From Emergomyces orientalis (lineage: Eukaryota; Ascomycota; Eurotiomycetes; Onygenales; Ajellomycetaceae), in assembly GCA_002110485.1 (NCBI GenBank), contig MOWL01000068.1, forward strand, positions 620,001 through 684,000: DNA of 64,000 nucleotides. The letters run 5' to 3'. The notes beneath the pieces were generated by a model. It ran no database searches. It was not told the DNA's origin and worked only from the letters and a program-made list of their open reading frames with translations. Below, piece after piece: positions 33,115 to 43,433 of the stretch (its first letter is position 1; the number at the start of each line of letters is the position of its first letter). Both the position numbers and the translations under genes were made by a program.

Positions 33115-34432
33115 ATGGCGCCTCCCGTCGCCGTCGTCTGCGTCGGCATGGCTGGTAAGAATTGACACCCATTCAACGCAACAGAAATACCCAACTCCGT
33201 CACAATCAGCTCCGTGTATATTAACTAACTACAATGAATCCCCAGGTTCCGGCAAGACGACCTTCATGCAGCGTATCAACTCACATCTACACTCCAAACA
33301 CAAAACCCCCTACGTCCTCAACCTCGATCCAGCCGTCCACTCCGTCCCCTTCGAAAGCAACATTGACATCCGCGACTCGATAAATTACAAAGAAGTTATG
33401 AAGCAATACAACCTAGGCCCCAACGGCGGCATTCTCACCTCGTTGAACCTTTTCGCTACAAAAGTCGACCAGATAATATCGATATTGGAGAAGCGCACAC
33501 TTCCTCCTTCCGAGACCGATACCCATACCGACCCTTCAAAACCAAGCCAGATGCCACATAGGCCTATTGAGCATATCCTCGTCGACACACCTGGCCAAAT
33601 TGAGGTGTTTGTGTGGAGCGCGTCGGGGAGTATTCTACTGGAGACGTTGGCTTCTTCGTTCCCGACGGTTATTGCATATGTGATCGATACCCCACGAACG
33701 AGCTCGACAAGCACTTTTATGAGCAATATGCTGTATGCGTGCAGTATACTATACAAGACGAAGCTGCCTATGATTCTAGTCTTTAACAAAACGGATGTGA
33801 AGGACGCGGAGTTTGCAAAGGAGTGGATGTCGGATTTTGAAGCGTTTCAATCGGCGTTGCGTGAGGAGGAAGAGGCTGGCGCATTTGGCGGTGCTGAAGG
33901 AGGGGTGGGAGGTATGGGAGGGGGAAGTGGTTATATGGGCTCCTTTTTGAACAGTATGAGTCTGATGCTGGAAGAATTTTATCGGCATTTAAGTGTGGTT
34001 GGGGTCAGTTCTATGACAGGTGATGGGATTGATGAGTTCTTTGATGCGGTGGAGGGGAAGCGCAAGGAGTTTGAGCGGGATTATAAGCCTGAGCTGGAGA
34101 AGAAGAGGAAGGAGAGGGAGGAGGCGAAAGATGAGAGAAGGGAGGTTGAGCTGGGGAAATTGCTTAGGGATATGAATGTTTCTGGTTCCGTTGATCGTGA
34201 GGGTGAGGGTGGGAAGAAGCAAGGATGGGAGCCGGAGACTGTTTCTGAAGCGGACGATGATGAGGATTCGGATGAGTACGAGGACGTGAAGCCCGGGGAA
34301 GGTGACGTTGATGAGAAGGACGATGCTGGGCTTGAGAAGAGATATAAGAATGCCCTAGAAGAATCGGGTCCGGGCCCATCAGATCATGAGCAGAGCTCTG
34401 CAAGATATCTACACTCCAGTAATATTGGATGA
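33115..34432 (+). CDS. NPA3: GPN-loop GTPase 1 (Npa3)
   Basis: Essential GTPase needed for assembly and nuclear import of RNA polymerase II. Exon 1 is 40 bases (33115-33154) and exon 2 is 33246-34432; together they give 408 residues. The intron splits the P-loop: GMAG-SGKTTFMQ (residues 10-18). The GPN motif that names the family is in NLGPNGGILTSLNLF. Other motifs are VDTPGQIEVFVWSASGSI (switch II) and NKTDV (base recognition). A Gly-rich insert of about 20 residues occurs after the NKTD helix. The C terminus is acidic and coiled (RDYKPELEKKRKEREEAKDE, EADDDEDSDEYEDV), as in fungal Npa3. Together with RPB12 and TFB1 it is one of three RNA polymerase II-related genes here. Confidence 0.95.
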
Positions 34433-35168
34433 TACGGATATTTTTGATTTTGTTTGGGCTGGTATTGGTTCCATTTTTCTACATGTTATGCTCTTAATAT
34501 TTTCCCCTTGACCTCTGTTCTTCCACAGCTCAATCAAACTGGGGTCCGTATCAAGCTGATTCTCTTCATGGTGCTACGTGTTTTTAGTAAGTGGTTGATG
34601 TACTTGAAAATAAAAGCGGCTTTTGGCGTTCAGTTTAACTTATGACAATGGGAGGGCAAAGAAAAATTAACAATAGAACAATAGCAGTAATATTCATTTT
34701 TCAAAAATGTCTGGAATTAGTGTCGTTTATCAATTGGATTTCCCACTCCCCGCCTTGCCTAGGATGATACGAGCTAATCGTACTGCTATTGCATTTCATC
34801 TATGATCCAATCCAACTTCCTGGGATATATATATATATAATTATTTCCTTTGAGCTATATCCCTCGTATATAACACTTTCAATTACGATGGCAGCTCTTC
34901 CAAAGCATATCGCATTTTCAGAAATTGCAAAATCCTCCATGTGGCTGTATGATGTCATAGTTACATCCAGCAAACAAAGCTCCAGCCGCCTCGACTGATT
35001 CTTGTTTTATTCTCAACTTATCGTTTCAAGCGTGGATATAAACACTACAGATACCGGTGGATCTCTATGAGATACCCTCATATACCCATAATAAAACTGA
35101 AAGAACTTTTAGTTAAACAAAGTCAACCTGCTTGGATATATACGACTACTCAGCTGTTTTGTTTCACG
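34433..35168. other. Intergenic region NPA3 to membrane-protein gene
   Basis: 736 AT-rich bases. A 69-codon frame ending near 34998 has no recognisable feature and is not called. The rest holds the NPA3 3' end and the next promoter. Confidence 0.4.
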
Positions 35169-35858
35169 ATGGATGTATGTGAATCAATGGATCGATGCCC
35201 GCATTAAAACTGAACGAAAACTGACCTCTTGAATCTTCATACAGGTTTTTTACGCCTATACCTATAGCACGGCAGCATGGCTAAGTTTACAGGGCATCCC
35301 GTTGGTTGCAACGCCCAAGATGATCATCATGATTCTGCTCGATGAAACACGACCACCTTCGAGTAAGTCCAACACTTAACCCGTTACCAAGTCAAAGATG
35401 AACGAGAAAAGAAGGAATAACTAAAATTACTAATATGCCACATAGTGCTCGAAATCTACTTCGCCCGCTGCTTCGGCCTAAGCCTCCTCGCCATCGCCGC
35501 CATAACCATCGTGCTCACAGGCTCGATACCAATATCCTCATCCGCTTCCTACTCCATCACAACCGAAGAAAATGACCCCAAAGCTCCCTATGCTGTCCCT
35601 ACGATTCTCATGTCATCTATATTCCACGCCTCGTCGGCCTTTTACACATATGCCTGGTACCATACGACGGGGCAAGCGAGTTTTGCGCTGGCAATGGTGG
35701 TGTATGGCGGTTTGGCCGCGGTGGGGCTTTGGTGTTTGTTGTTTGCTAGTAGTGGTGGGAGGATTAGTCGGAGGACTGGCGCGGACAAGAGGACGTCAGG
35801 GTTCCCGCTTAAGAATGAGGAGGCGGAGAAGAAGCGGGCGGGAAAGAAGGTTCTGTAG
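35169..35858 (+). CDS. Four-helix membrane protein, unknown function
   Basis: Three exons: a 6-base first exon (35169-35174, ATG GAT), 35245-35362 and 35446-35858, giving 178 residues that begin MDVFYAYTYSTAAWLSLQG. Both introns have strong GTATGT/GTAAGT donors. Four hydrophobic segments are visible: AAWLSLQGIPLVATPKMIIM, FGLSLLAIAAITIVLTG, PTILMSSIFHASSAFYTYAW and FALAMVVYGGLAAVGLWCLL. The C-terminal 35 residues are basic and cytosolic in character. Conserved-looking ETRPPSMLEIYFARCFG joins helices 1 and 2. I do not recognise a named family, though the layout resembles small conserved fungal membrane proteins. The tiny first exon is inferred from frame and splice sites. Confidence 0.7.
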
Positions 35859-36655
35859 CTGGCTAAGTGGCCTATGTGATGGAGGATTATATGAATATCT
35901 ACACATTTCCCATCGCTTCACATACATGTCTGAAGGCTGAATTGAAGCGAAGTGTGGGTTAGATGGAATTGTTCTATGGCAACAGGAACCGGGACTTTTG
36001 ATTGGAGATTGGGGGAACTATGAGGAGTGGGTTTCTTCTATATTAAGAAGGGGTTTAAAAAAAAACAATAGTTCTCTAAATGTAATAAATAATGGCAGAA
36101 TGCCAATCCAGACTGCAAAAGCTATGAGAACTACCTTCTTAGCATTCTATCCTCAGCCCCAAGTATCATTCGCTCTTTTGGAAGGGATATAGGATCTAAA
36201 CGCGAAACTGAATTCTGCAAATAATCTCACAGAATTAAATTTCTCTTCACTATGCCCCTGGGCATAATATCAGGGGATGTATTCATGTATGTAAACTGGT
36301 TCGAACTTTTATGTTTGATTCTGAGATAAGAAAAGGTGAGTTAGTTTGCTGTATATGTTTAATGATCAAACCGTTACTACAGAGTATAAATGCTGCTGCT
36401 GTTGCTGTTGTTGTTGTTGAAGTGGAGAGAGCATTTTAGCCTGAACTAACTAATGTTAGTTTTCTAACTTAACAAATAAACTCACTCACTCTGCCTGGTT
36501 CCGTGTCCAGCTAAAATATCTCGTGCCGCTTCAACACTCCCGCAGCCCCCAGCAAGAAAGCTCCCCAAGAAACTCCCCCTGTTCAACCGTCGACTCTCCG
36601 CGCCTATTGATATATTATTACCCCTACAGACAACAGCAGTCTGGTGGAAGACACC
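35859..36655. other. Intergenic region with a GCT/GTT trinucleotide tract
   Basis: 797 bases. It contains a (GCT)n/(GTT)n stretch near 36390-36420. No coding frame is convincing. Confidence 0.45.
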
Positions 36656-38230
36656 ATGGAGACCCCAGATGTCCAGCTGCAGGACAGCCTGCGCAGTCTC
36701 GGCGCCACAGACGACATCCAGGCGCTGCCGACAGACCCCAGTCTAACCTCGAGAATCAACAGCGACTTCGAAGCAGCAGCCGCGGTAGCAGCAGCAAACG
36801 CTGCCAGCGGGTCTCAGCCGTTTAATGTGCTTCCGGCGGCGGCGGGAGCAGTAGCTAATAATATACATCAGTCCCATCAGTCCCATCAGTCCCATCAGTC
36901 TCCTGTTGCGGGGCAAGCGGGTAAGAGCTTACTTCTCTTAACTCTACATATATGAATACCTCACACAAACCTGCTCCACAACCACCACCACCCTTTACAA
37001 ATCATCGAAGAAAAATATAGGTAGCCGGATATAGTTAACTACTTGCACTGTTTGTGCTTGCGCCAGCCTCAAAAATCTAATAAAATTCATTCTTCTATAG
37101 AGATACTCCTTGACAACCCAACAACCCCTCAGCCATTGCGGCGACATCAACACCACCAGCAACACGCGCATCACCAGCATCAACTCCATACTCCAAACGA
37201 CAATAATGGCTTTCTCGAACACAGAAATAATTGCTCGGTTGATATGCTGCAGCATCTCCAAACACCTCTCCCGCCGCACCTCTTGAACCAATTTCACGGC
37301 ACCCCGCCTGATATGGGCGCCGGCGCAAACCCCTCAGATCAATCGCCATCATCTCCTACCGCCAATAAAGGAGAGACCCATTTTAAAAATATGAAATTAA
37401 TTCCGAATCCTCCCGATCTTAAGAAATGGCGGGAGCGACTGTTCAATGTTGAGGATACGATTGTGTTGAGTGAAGAGGAGTGCGTTGGGCAATTCCTCAT
37501 TTACGCATCTACATACCCCGTTTTTCGTAAAGTCGAAAACTGCTAACGTCTATATATGTCTTGATATACGTTTAGATTCCAAACCTACTTCCCCCACGTC
37601 GACAACGTCTACTCCCACCGCTCCACCCAGAAATACAAACGCAAGCTTTTCGTCTCACACTACTGGGACTGCCGCCTCAAGGGCCGCCCGCCCGGAACGC
37701 CCAAGTCCCGCGACCCAAACAAAAAGAAGCGCAAGCGCACAGCCCGCGAGCGCGACCTCTGCGACGTCAAGATCAAAATCACAGAATATTTCCCTGGAGC
37801 CCTAACTACGCCGCCTGGCCTGGGCCCATGCCTCCTCTCCATCAACTCTCCCGCCCCCACAATCACCGCCACTTCCTCTGATCTGCCCGCTGCTGCTGGC
37901 ACCAGCTTTCTTAGCTCCGCGGACCAGAATAACGGAGCGGCCCGTGTTGGCCATCATGCACAATCGCAGTCACAGTCACAGCAACAACTACAGTATCCCT
38001 TCGGCGTCCTAACGCCTAGCGCGACGTTACCGGAGGGCCATCCTGGCGCCGCGGGGGCGAGGTACTATACAATTCAAAGGGTAAATGGGAATGGGGGCAA
38101 TGGGAGGGCGGATGGGATTGGCGGGCCGCATCGACATACATTGGAGGAAAGTGATCGGGTTAAGAAGAATAGTGTTCAGAGGCATATGCTTAAGGAGGAG
38201 AAGGAGAAGAAGAAGGTAATGGTAAGTTGA
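36656..38230 (+). CDS. Basic-domain protein, possible DNA-binding, unknown family
   Basis: Exons 36656-36920, about 37101-37479 and 37576-38230 give 432 residues if the TGA at 38228 is used. The N terminus is Ala/Gln/His-rich with a (HQS)4 repeat. The ordered part begins at IPNPPDLKKWRERLFNVEDTIVLSEEE and continues after intron 2 as FQTYFPHVDNVYSHRSTQKYKRKLF, HYWDCRLKGRPPGTPKSRDP, a basic NKKKRKRTARERD patch and LCDVKIKITEYFPGA. The arrangement of Cys/His and Lys/Arg weakly recalls FAR1/WRKY-like zinc folds; this is only an impression. The acceptor of exon 2 is uncertain, because other in-phase sites exist near 37035-37075. A perfect GTAAGT donor sits 6 bases before the stop, so the gene may continue into the GST downstream. 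Confidence 0.65.
36866..36901 (+). repeat. Four 9-base tandem units encoding (HQS)4
   Basis: CATCAGTCC is repeated three times, followed by CATCAGTCT, all in frame inside exon 1 of the basic-domain gene. Confidence 0.95.
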
Positions 38231-38502
38231 TTTTCCCTCCCTACTACAAGAGCTTGATGTGGTGTCGTTGGTTGCTTCGTGTTGCGTGGAATGGAGAAAG
38301 GTATTATGATAGTTGATGCGAATCATTGTTTATATTCCCAACTTTAAGAAAGGGCGCGGGATTTTTATTTCCTTGCCCACCGCTTCATCTCTCTTATATC
38401 CAGGCACACACGCAACGCCTGGACTCTTCGCACGAGCACATTTTCATTGTCAAAGATTTCAATCTGCTATTTATCTCAGAGAGGAGAGGAAAGAAAATTA
38501 AG

Positions 38503-39741
38503 ATGTCTGACAACACCGAAAAGGCACAGCAGAAAACATACCACAAAAAGGCCTCTGGCCCGGCTGCCGTAACGGTCAAAAAACACTCAAGGGAAACAGA
38601 CCTAAAGCTCTTCGGAAGTTGTTTCTGGTAAATATTTTTCACTCCCTTCGACAACTATCTGCATCCTCCTCCCCCTTCTCACCCCCCACCCCCCCTTCAA
38701 TCCCCCTCCCTCAACGGGGAACAAAAGATTATAAACAAAACAATTTCATACCTCATGTATCACCGAACTTGAAAACTAACCCCGCATGTTCTTGTTTCGC
38801 CAGTCCGTTCGTACAGCGCGTCTGGATTGCCCTGGAGGTCAAAGGAATCCCATACCAGTACATCGAGGTTGATCCGTACAAAAAACCCGAGTCATTGTTG
38901 GAGGTAAATCCGCGCGGTTTGGTGCCCGCGATCCGCCAGGGGAGTTGGGGCTGCTATGAGAGTACGGTTTTGCTGGAATATGTATGTTTCGAGCATTAAG
39001 ATATTGCCTTTTGCACTAGGCGTCCAACAAGGGACATCCATATCCTTTTCTTTTGCTGACCCCGTCGTTCCTTGTTTGTGTTTTTTTGCTTTGCCCTTCT
39101 AGCTTGATGATCTCGAAGCCGGTAACCCTCTCCTGCCACCGAGAGACCCCCAACTACGTGCCCATTGCCGCTTATGGGCAGACCATGTCAGTATTTCACA
39201 TCTCCAACCCTTCTCCTCTCCGCCAAATGTCTAATTTTACTTCCACCCAGATAAACCGCCACATCATCCCCACCTTCTACCGCCTCCTACAAGAACAAGA
39301 CGTGCAACAGCAAATCACGCACTCGGAAGAGCTAAAGGCAGAAATCAACAAACTCGTCAACGCCTCGCACGTCCACGGGCCTTTCTTCCTCGGCCCCGCC
39401 ATCTCCTTCGTAGATATCCAATTCGCGCCCTGGATGTTACGACTCAGCCGTGTGCTGAAGCCTTATCGCGGCTGGCCGGATCCCGAGCGGGGGAGTCGGT
39501 GGGAGGCGTGGGTGGATGCTGTGGAGGGTGATGAGCGTGTTAGGGCCACGACAAGTGCGGATGAGTTGTATTTGGATAGTTATGAGCGGTATGCCGGTAA
39601 GTTTGTGAAATTGAAAGTAGTGCGTTATGGTGGTATATGACTGATTGATTGATTGACCTTTTTTGTTTTTGTCTGGTAGAAAATCGGCCTAATACGTCAC
39701 TTCTGGCGAATGCTATTAATTCGGGGCGGGCATTGCCATAA
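38503..39741 (+). CDS. Omega-like glutathione S-transferase
   Basis: Five exons (38503-38627, 38804-38981, 39103-39186, 39251-39596, 39680-39741) give 264 residues from the ATG at 38503. The thioredoxin-fold N-terminal domain has LKLFGSCFCPFVQRVWIALE. Cys42, in the CPF motif and split by intron 1, is at the position of the catalytic cysteine of omega-class enzymes. YQYIEVDPYKKPESLLEVNP, GLVPAIRQG and the glutathione-binding YESTVLLEYLDDLE follow. The all-helical C-terminal domain has HCRLWADHINRHIIPTFYRLL and FLGPAISFVDIQFAPWMLRL. The first 30 residues are a Lys-rich extension. All junctions restore domain motifs. The start is uncertain because the frame is open upstream to 38326 and could be joined to the preceding gene. 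Confidence 0.88.
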
Positions 39742-40072
39742 CTGGCATGGTATGGTACCTTGGAACAGGTGGTGATGATGGATGGCGTCATACATTTGCA
39801 TTCTTTCTCTGTTGTTCTCATGTTGTTTTTGCATCCCCCGAACAAGAACAGGCGCTGGCGTATTTCCCGGTACTCGCACTGGCTTTGTAAGATTCGCGTC
39901 TCGTTTTTTTTTTCCTTGTGAGGGCTTAATTTCAAGCGAGGAATGGTGTATAGTCTTTTGAAATCCTCCCCTTTTCAAATTTTCATGTTGTGTCGAATAT
40001 CATTAAATGTCATGATTTCGTCGAAGCAAAAATATACGTTTGCCCAATTAACCAACTAACCATATAGTCTCC
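39742..40072. other. Convergent 3' region GST to SUZ gene
   Basis: 331 bases between convergent stops, AT-rich, nothing coding. Confidence 0.5.
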
Positions 40073-40197
40073 TCAACTAGGGTAGCTCGAATGAAGTTGA
40101 TTTACCAATGACCTCGCGCCGCGCGGGCTGAACCCAAACCCACCCCTTCCACTCCCATCCGGACCCCTTGGAGTCCTAAGTGGCATCTGTTGCTGTT

Positions 40198-40230
<33 letters not shown>

Positions 40231-41448
40231 CTTGCTTCTCCTGTGCCCGCTCATTTTCCCCAATATTCACATAATTCTGCCTCCTGTCCCCTCGCTGCCC
40301 ATACCCCGAATTCGACCGCGCGGGGTAATTAGGATCGTATAGCTGTCTATTAGATTTATTATGATTATTTTTATTGTTGTTGGCCGATATCTCCTTCCTC
40401 TCCCGACTCTCCCTACTGCTGGCATTTGACCGACCAGTTTTCCCCTTGCCTCTCATACCGAGACCCTGTCGGTGAGGATGAGAATGAGCCTGTGGTTGTG
40501 GCGGCGGCGGCGTCGTGCTCGTGCTACCCGGCGACGAAGCGCCCGATCTAGCCCCCGCGGCTATTGACGGACTCCCAAACAACCGTTCCCTCACCTCCTC
40601 GTACTTGCGCTGTCTCTCCTCGCGCTCCCGCTCGCGTTGTGCCTGCAGCTGTTCTGGGCTTAGTTTCGGTCTTTCCTCCCCATCGTCATCGTCGTCGCCA
40701 TCATCATAGTCGTAGCTAGTTAGAATATCCGGAGCCATCGCGATACTGGCCGTGGCCGTGCCAGTCGCGGGGGAGGTAGAGCCGGAGACGGAGAGGCAGT
40801 GGATACCTGCCGTTGCGGCGTCGAGAGGACCCGAGGCGGATGAGGAAGGCGATGGGGAGAGGACGGAGGGTGATTGGGATTGAGAGTGCTGGCGCTTGGC
40901 GAGTTGGGGCTTACGGCTTAGGACGGTGACTTGTGGTCTGAAGTCGGATCTCAGGGGAACGGAGGCGGCTCGCGATTCAAGGTAATGGAAGGCTTGGGGC
41001 GATTCGCTGCTTGGAAATGCGCTGTTAGCCTTTTTCTATTCTTTTGTTACATCTGACTCGTCCCTTAATGGGTAGTATGATGCGGAATAGGAACGTTCCG
41101 GATGAAATATTTGGGAGGCTCGAATTTTTCTTCTCTTGGGTGGGTGGACATACGCTTCAGCCCATAACTGGCGATTGAACTCCGCGTGCTGTGCTCTTTT
41201 CTGAGCCTTAATGGCTCGAGAGGATAACTTTTTCTCAGGCTCCGGTGCTGGTGCTGGGGGAAGTGCTGATGCAGCTTGTTCAGGCGGTTTAGACTATTTT
41301 TGATCAATTAGTACACTACACAGCTTCCAGGCCTAAATAGAGGAAACAAAGCAAAGTCTAAAGCTTAAAAGACAGAGTTTCGTACATCAATCTGGCTCTC
41401 CCAGTTATCATCCCATGCATCTGGGACTCTTGAGTTTGTTTCATTCAT
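40073..41448 (-). CDS. SUZ-domain RNA-binding-type protein
   Basis: Three minus-strand exons (41448-41386, 41293-41154, 41006 or 41009 to 40073) give 378 or 379 residues. The start MNETNSRVPDAWDDNWESQ is acidic. A conserved segment KLSSRAIKAQKRAQHAEFNRQLWAEA spans exon 2. A SUZ-like region is seen as LSPEQLQAQREREREERQRK leading to YEEVRERLFGSP. A SUZ-C-like end motif is PRGPDGSGRGGFGFSPRGARSL. SUZ domains bind RNA in several mRNA-associated proteins, but no R3H domain is seen here. A CAG/CAA tract encodes about 16 Gln between the two motifs. An intron at the very 3' end cannot be excluded, because GTAAAT follows the SUZ-C motif. Confidence 0.78.
40190..40231 (-). repeat. CAG/CAA tract encoding poly-Gln in the SUZ protein
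   Basis: In-frame run of CAG/CAA codons (seen as CTG/TTG on the plus strand) encoding about 16 Gln. Confidence 0.9.
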
Positions 41449-41902
41449 GGTGGGAAATGCTCGAGGAGCCCGGTACAAGGCCTGGGAAACCAAAGAGAAT
41501 AAAAGGAAGTCAAAGAAGTTGGAAAAAATATACAGTCATTTATAAGTATCCAACCGTGTGTCTAAATAAAGTTAGAATGTGGCTGTATACAGGAGCTAGC
41601 TGAGGTGATAACTTCTCTTTACCAGCAAGAGAAGAAGTTTGAGGTTGGGTTGGACATGGCGCTTATAATTTACGGTTTGCACACCAGACGCGGGCCCGGC
41701 GCCAGTTTAGACGCGACAAACCAAGTACTCCGCACTGCACGTGATATCCTGTTGGCTCTTCAACACTGGAGGGCCTCAGTGGGCTTGAGACCGCATACAA
41801 CAAGCTACAGAAGATTTATGCTCATATACGCCGTGATATATCTACTCTGATTCAATACGTTTGGGATATATCATCCACGATATTGGATTTTCGCCCATCT
41901 TC
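41449..41902. promoter_or_regulatory. Divergent region upstream of the SUZ and 143-aa genes
   Basis: 454 bases. ATCACGTG lies on the minus strand at 41745-41738, about 160 bases before the small three-exon gene. Short open frames here look random. Confidence 0.4.
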
Positions 41903-42528
41903 ATGATGTCTGCAGGTACAAGACATTTCCCGGATTTCCCCACCTAACCCGGTACAGAGCACATACGCAACCAATTCACGGTTTATCTAAACAAATTGCT
42001 TGAAAATGCCCCAACTAAATATTAAATGTTTATTTTAGATCCAGAGGGCGATTCCGAAATGCTCTCCTCTTCCGAATCGTCTCAAAACAGCGAACCTCAA
42101 ACCCCCACTGGCGGCCGAGTCGTTGACGAGACCGCCAACTTCCCCAGCTCAGAACTTTCCCCGCCGGGTTCTCAGGACGCCACTGGCGCAGAGACTACGA
42201 AGATGGAATACGGCGATACACAGACTGAATACGCAGTATTAACGTCCTCTCAACATATTGGAGGTGATGGTGCCAGTGGTGGTGACGGGCGGGACCACCA
42301 AAGCTCTGCGATCTCCCGATCTGAGCCCGGCTCATCATGGAACAATAAGAAGGCAGAGGAAGAATATCAAAGAGTTTTGGAAATAGTGGTGGATCGCGAT
42401 TTTAGTTTGAGTGAGTGAACAGTGCTGCCCTTGCTCTTATGATGAGGAACGCTTTCTTTTGCTGATTGATATCTGATCTAGAGGAATTTGGGGACCCATT
42501 TGACGACCGGGATATGATGGAACAATGA
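41903..42528 (+). CDS. Small acidic protein, unknown function, three exons
   Basis: Exon 1 is 13 bases (41903-41915), exon 2 is 42039-42410 and exon 3 is 42482-42528, giving 143 residues that start MMSADPEGDSEMLSSSES. Intron 1 is GTACAA to TAG; intron 2 is GTGAGT to TAG. The middle is Ser/Thr/Gly-rich and disordered. The C-terminal 35 residues look conserved and structured: KKAEEEYQRVLEIVVDRDFS then LKEFGDPFDDRDMMEQ across intron 2. That second splice turns a random tail into a coherent acidic end, which supports the model. The second ATG at 41906 could serve as start. I do not recognise a family. A 42-codon frame overlaps the start in another frame and is not called. Confidence 0.65.
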
Positions 42529-43433
42529 AAGCACAGAAAATGCCGCTGGTAGGTGGGCTCCCGTGACCGTTCATTGCTACGGGCGTTGCGTGCGTCGCAT
42601 TGTGCTTTTTGAAAGTCGGCTTTATTGGGTACTGTTAGCGATCCATTCTGACCACTTTGTGCACTTATGTACTGATATTATTCTGTCCTTTTCAGATTGC
42701 TTTAAATGAATGATCTTTTTTTCTATGAATACGAACGGAATGGGTTTCAACCCACAACATAAAAGGAGGATCTTAGCTAGGCTTTGATTTACCGTTTGGG
42801 AGGATATACGCTTATTTCGGCTCAAAGCCGGGACTTAACTCTATTGCATTCTCTCTGCCAGCCCAGGTTACCAACAGAAAATAATGTGGAAGAGTAGGCC
42901 AGCGCTGGTGGATGACATAACAGCGTTGCCGACCATTCTGGACCAGATGTGTAAGGCCTAAGCCCTCAGCTAGAGGATATAGGTAAGATACAAAACTTCC
43001 ACGTAATCGAGGCAGGAATAGACCTCATACACTGGAATCATATAATTCTTCTAGAATAATTTTCTTTCAACCTTCATAACCTATTTAATCAACTTATCAA
43101 AACCGTGGCCGTTTTATTGACTGTCGATGGTTGGCCCAGCAACAGCTGCTTAGCTCAGCTGCGATGACAACACTTGATTGGCGCCGACATTTCTCCTGAA
43201 AGCACAACTTCATTCAACCTTCACCGTCACAATGATAATATTAACTGATAACTACCCCATATCGGCTTCTTATCCTTGCTCCTCTTAAACCTATATATTT
43301 ACGCGAATATGAGTATTGACTGTGTCTGATATTCGCTATACAAACATCGCGACCTCCACACACCGACGGGAAACCACGACTCAATAAAAAATCCTCAAAC
43401 ATCACACCACGTCGCGCCCTCACGTTCTACAAA
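42529..43433. other. Intergenic region before the 697-aa gene
   Basis: 905 AT-rich bases with no convincing gene. A hairpin-like stretch near 42739-42752 superficially resembles a tRNA T arm but lacks the rest of a cloverleaf. Confidence 0.45.

Noticed and set aside
34795..34998. Possible small gene starting near 34795
   Set aside because: No protein features and no splice path into the membrane-protein exons; the first exon of that gene is better placed at 35169.
41605..41850. 81-codon plus-strand frame
   Set aside because: No recognisable features; it lies in the divergent promoter region and has random composition.
41760..41906. Short plus-strand frame containing LETAYNKLQKIYAHIRRDIS
   Set aside because: It looks helical but has no start codon, is bounded by an upstream stop, and overlaps the start of the 143-aa gene. 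I could not build an exon model for it.
42735..42760. tRNA T-arm-like hairpin
   Set aside because: The GTTCRA loop consensus is absent and no acceptor, D or anticodon arms can be paired around it.
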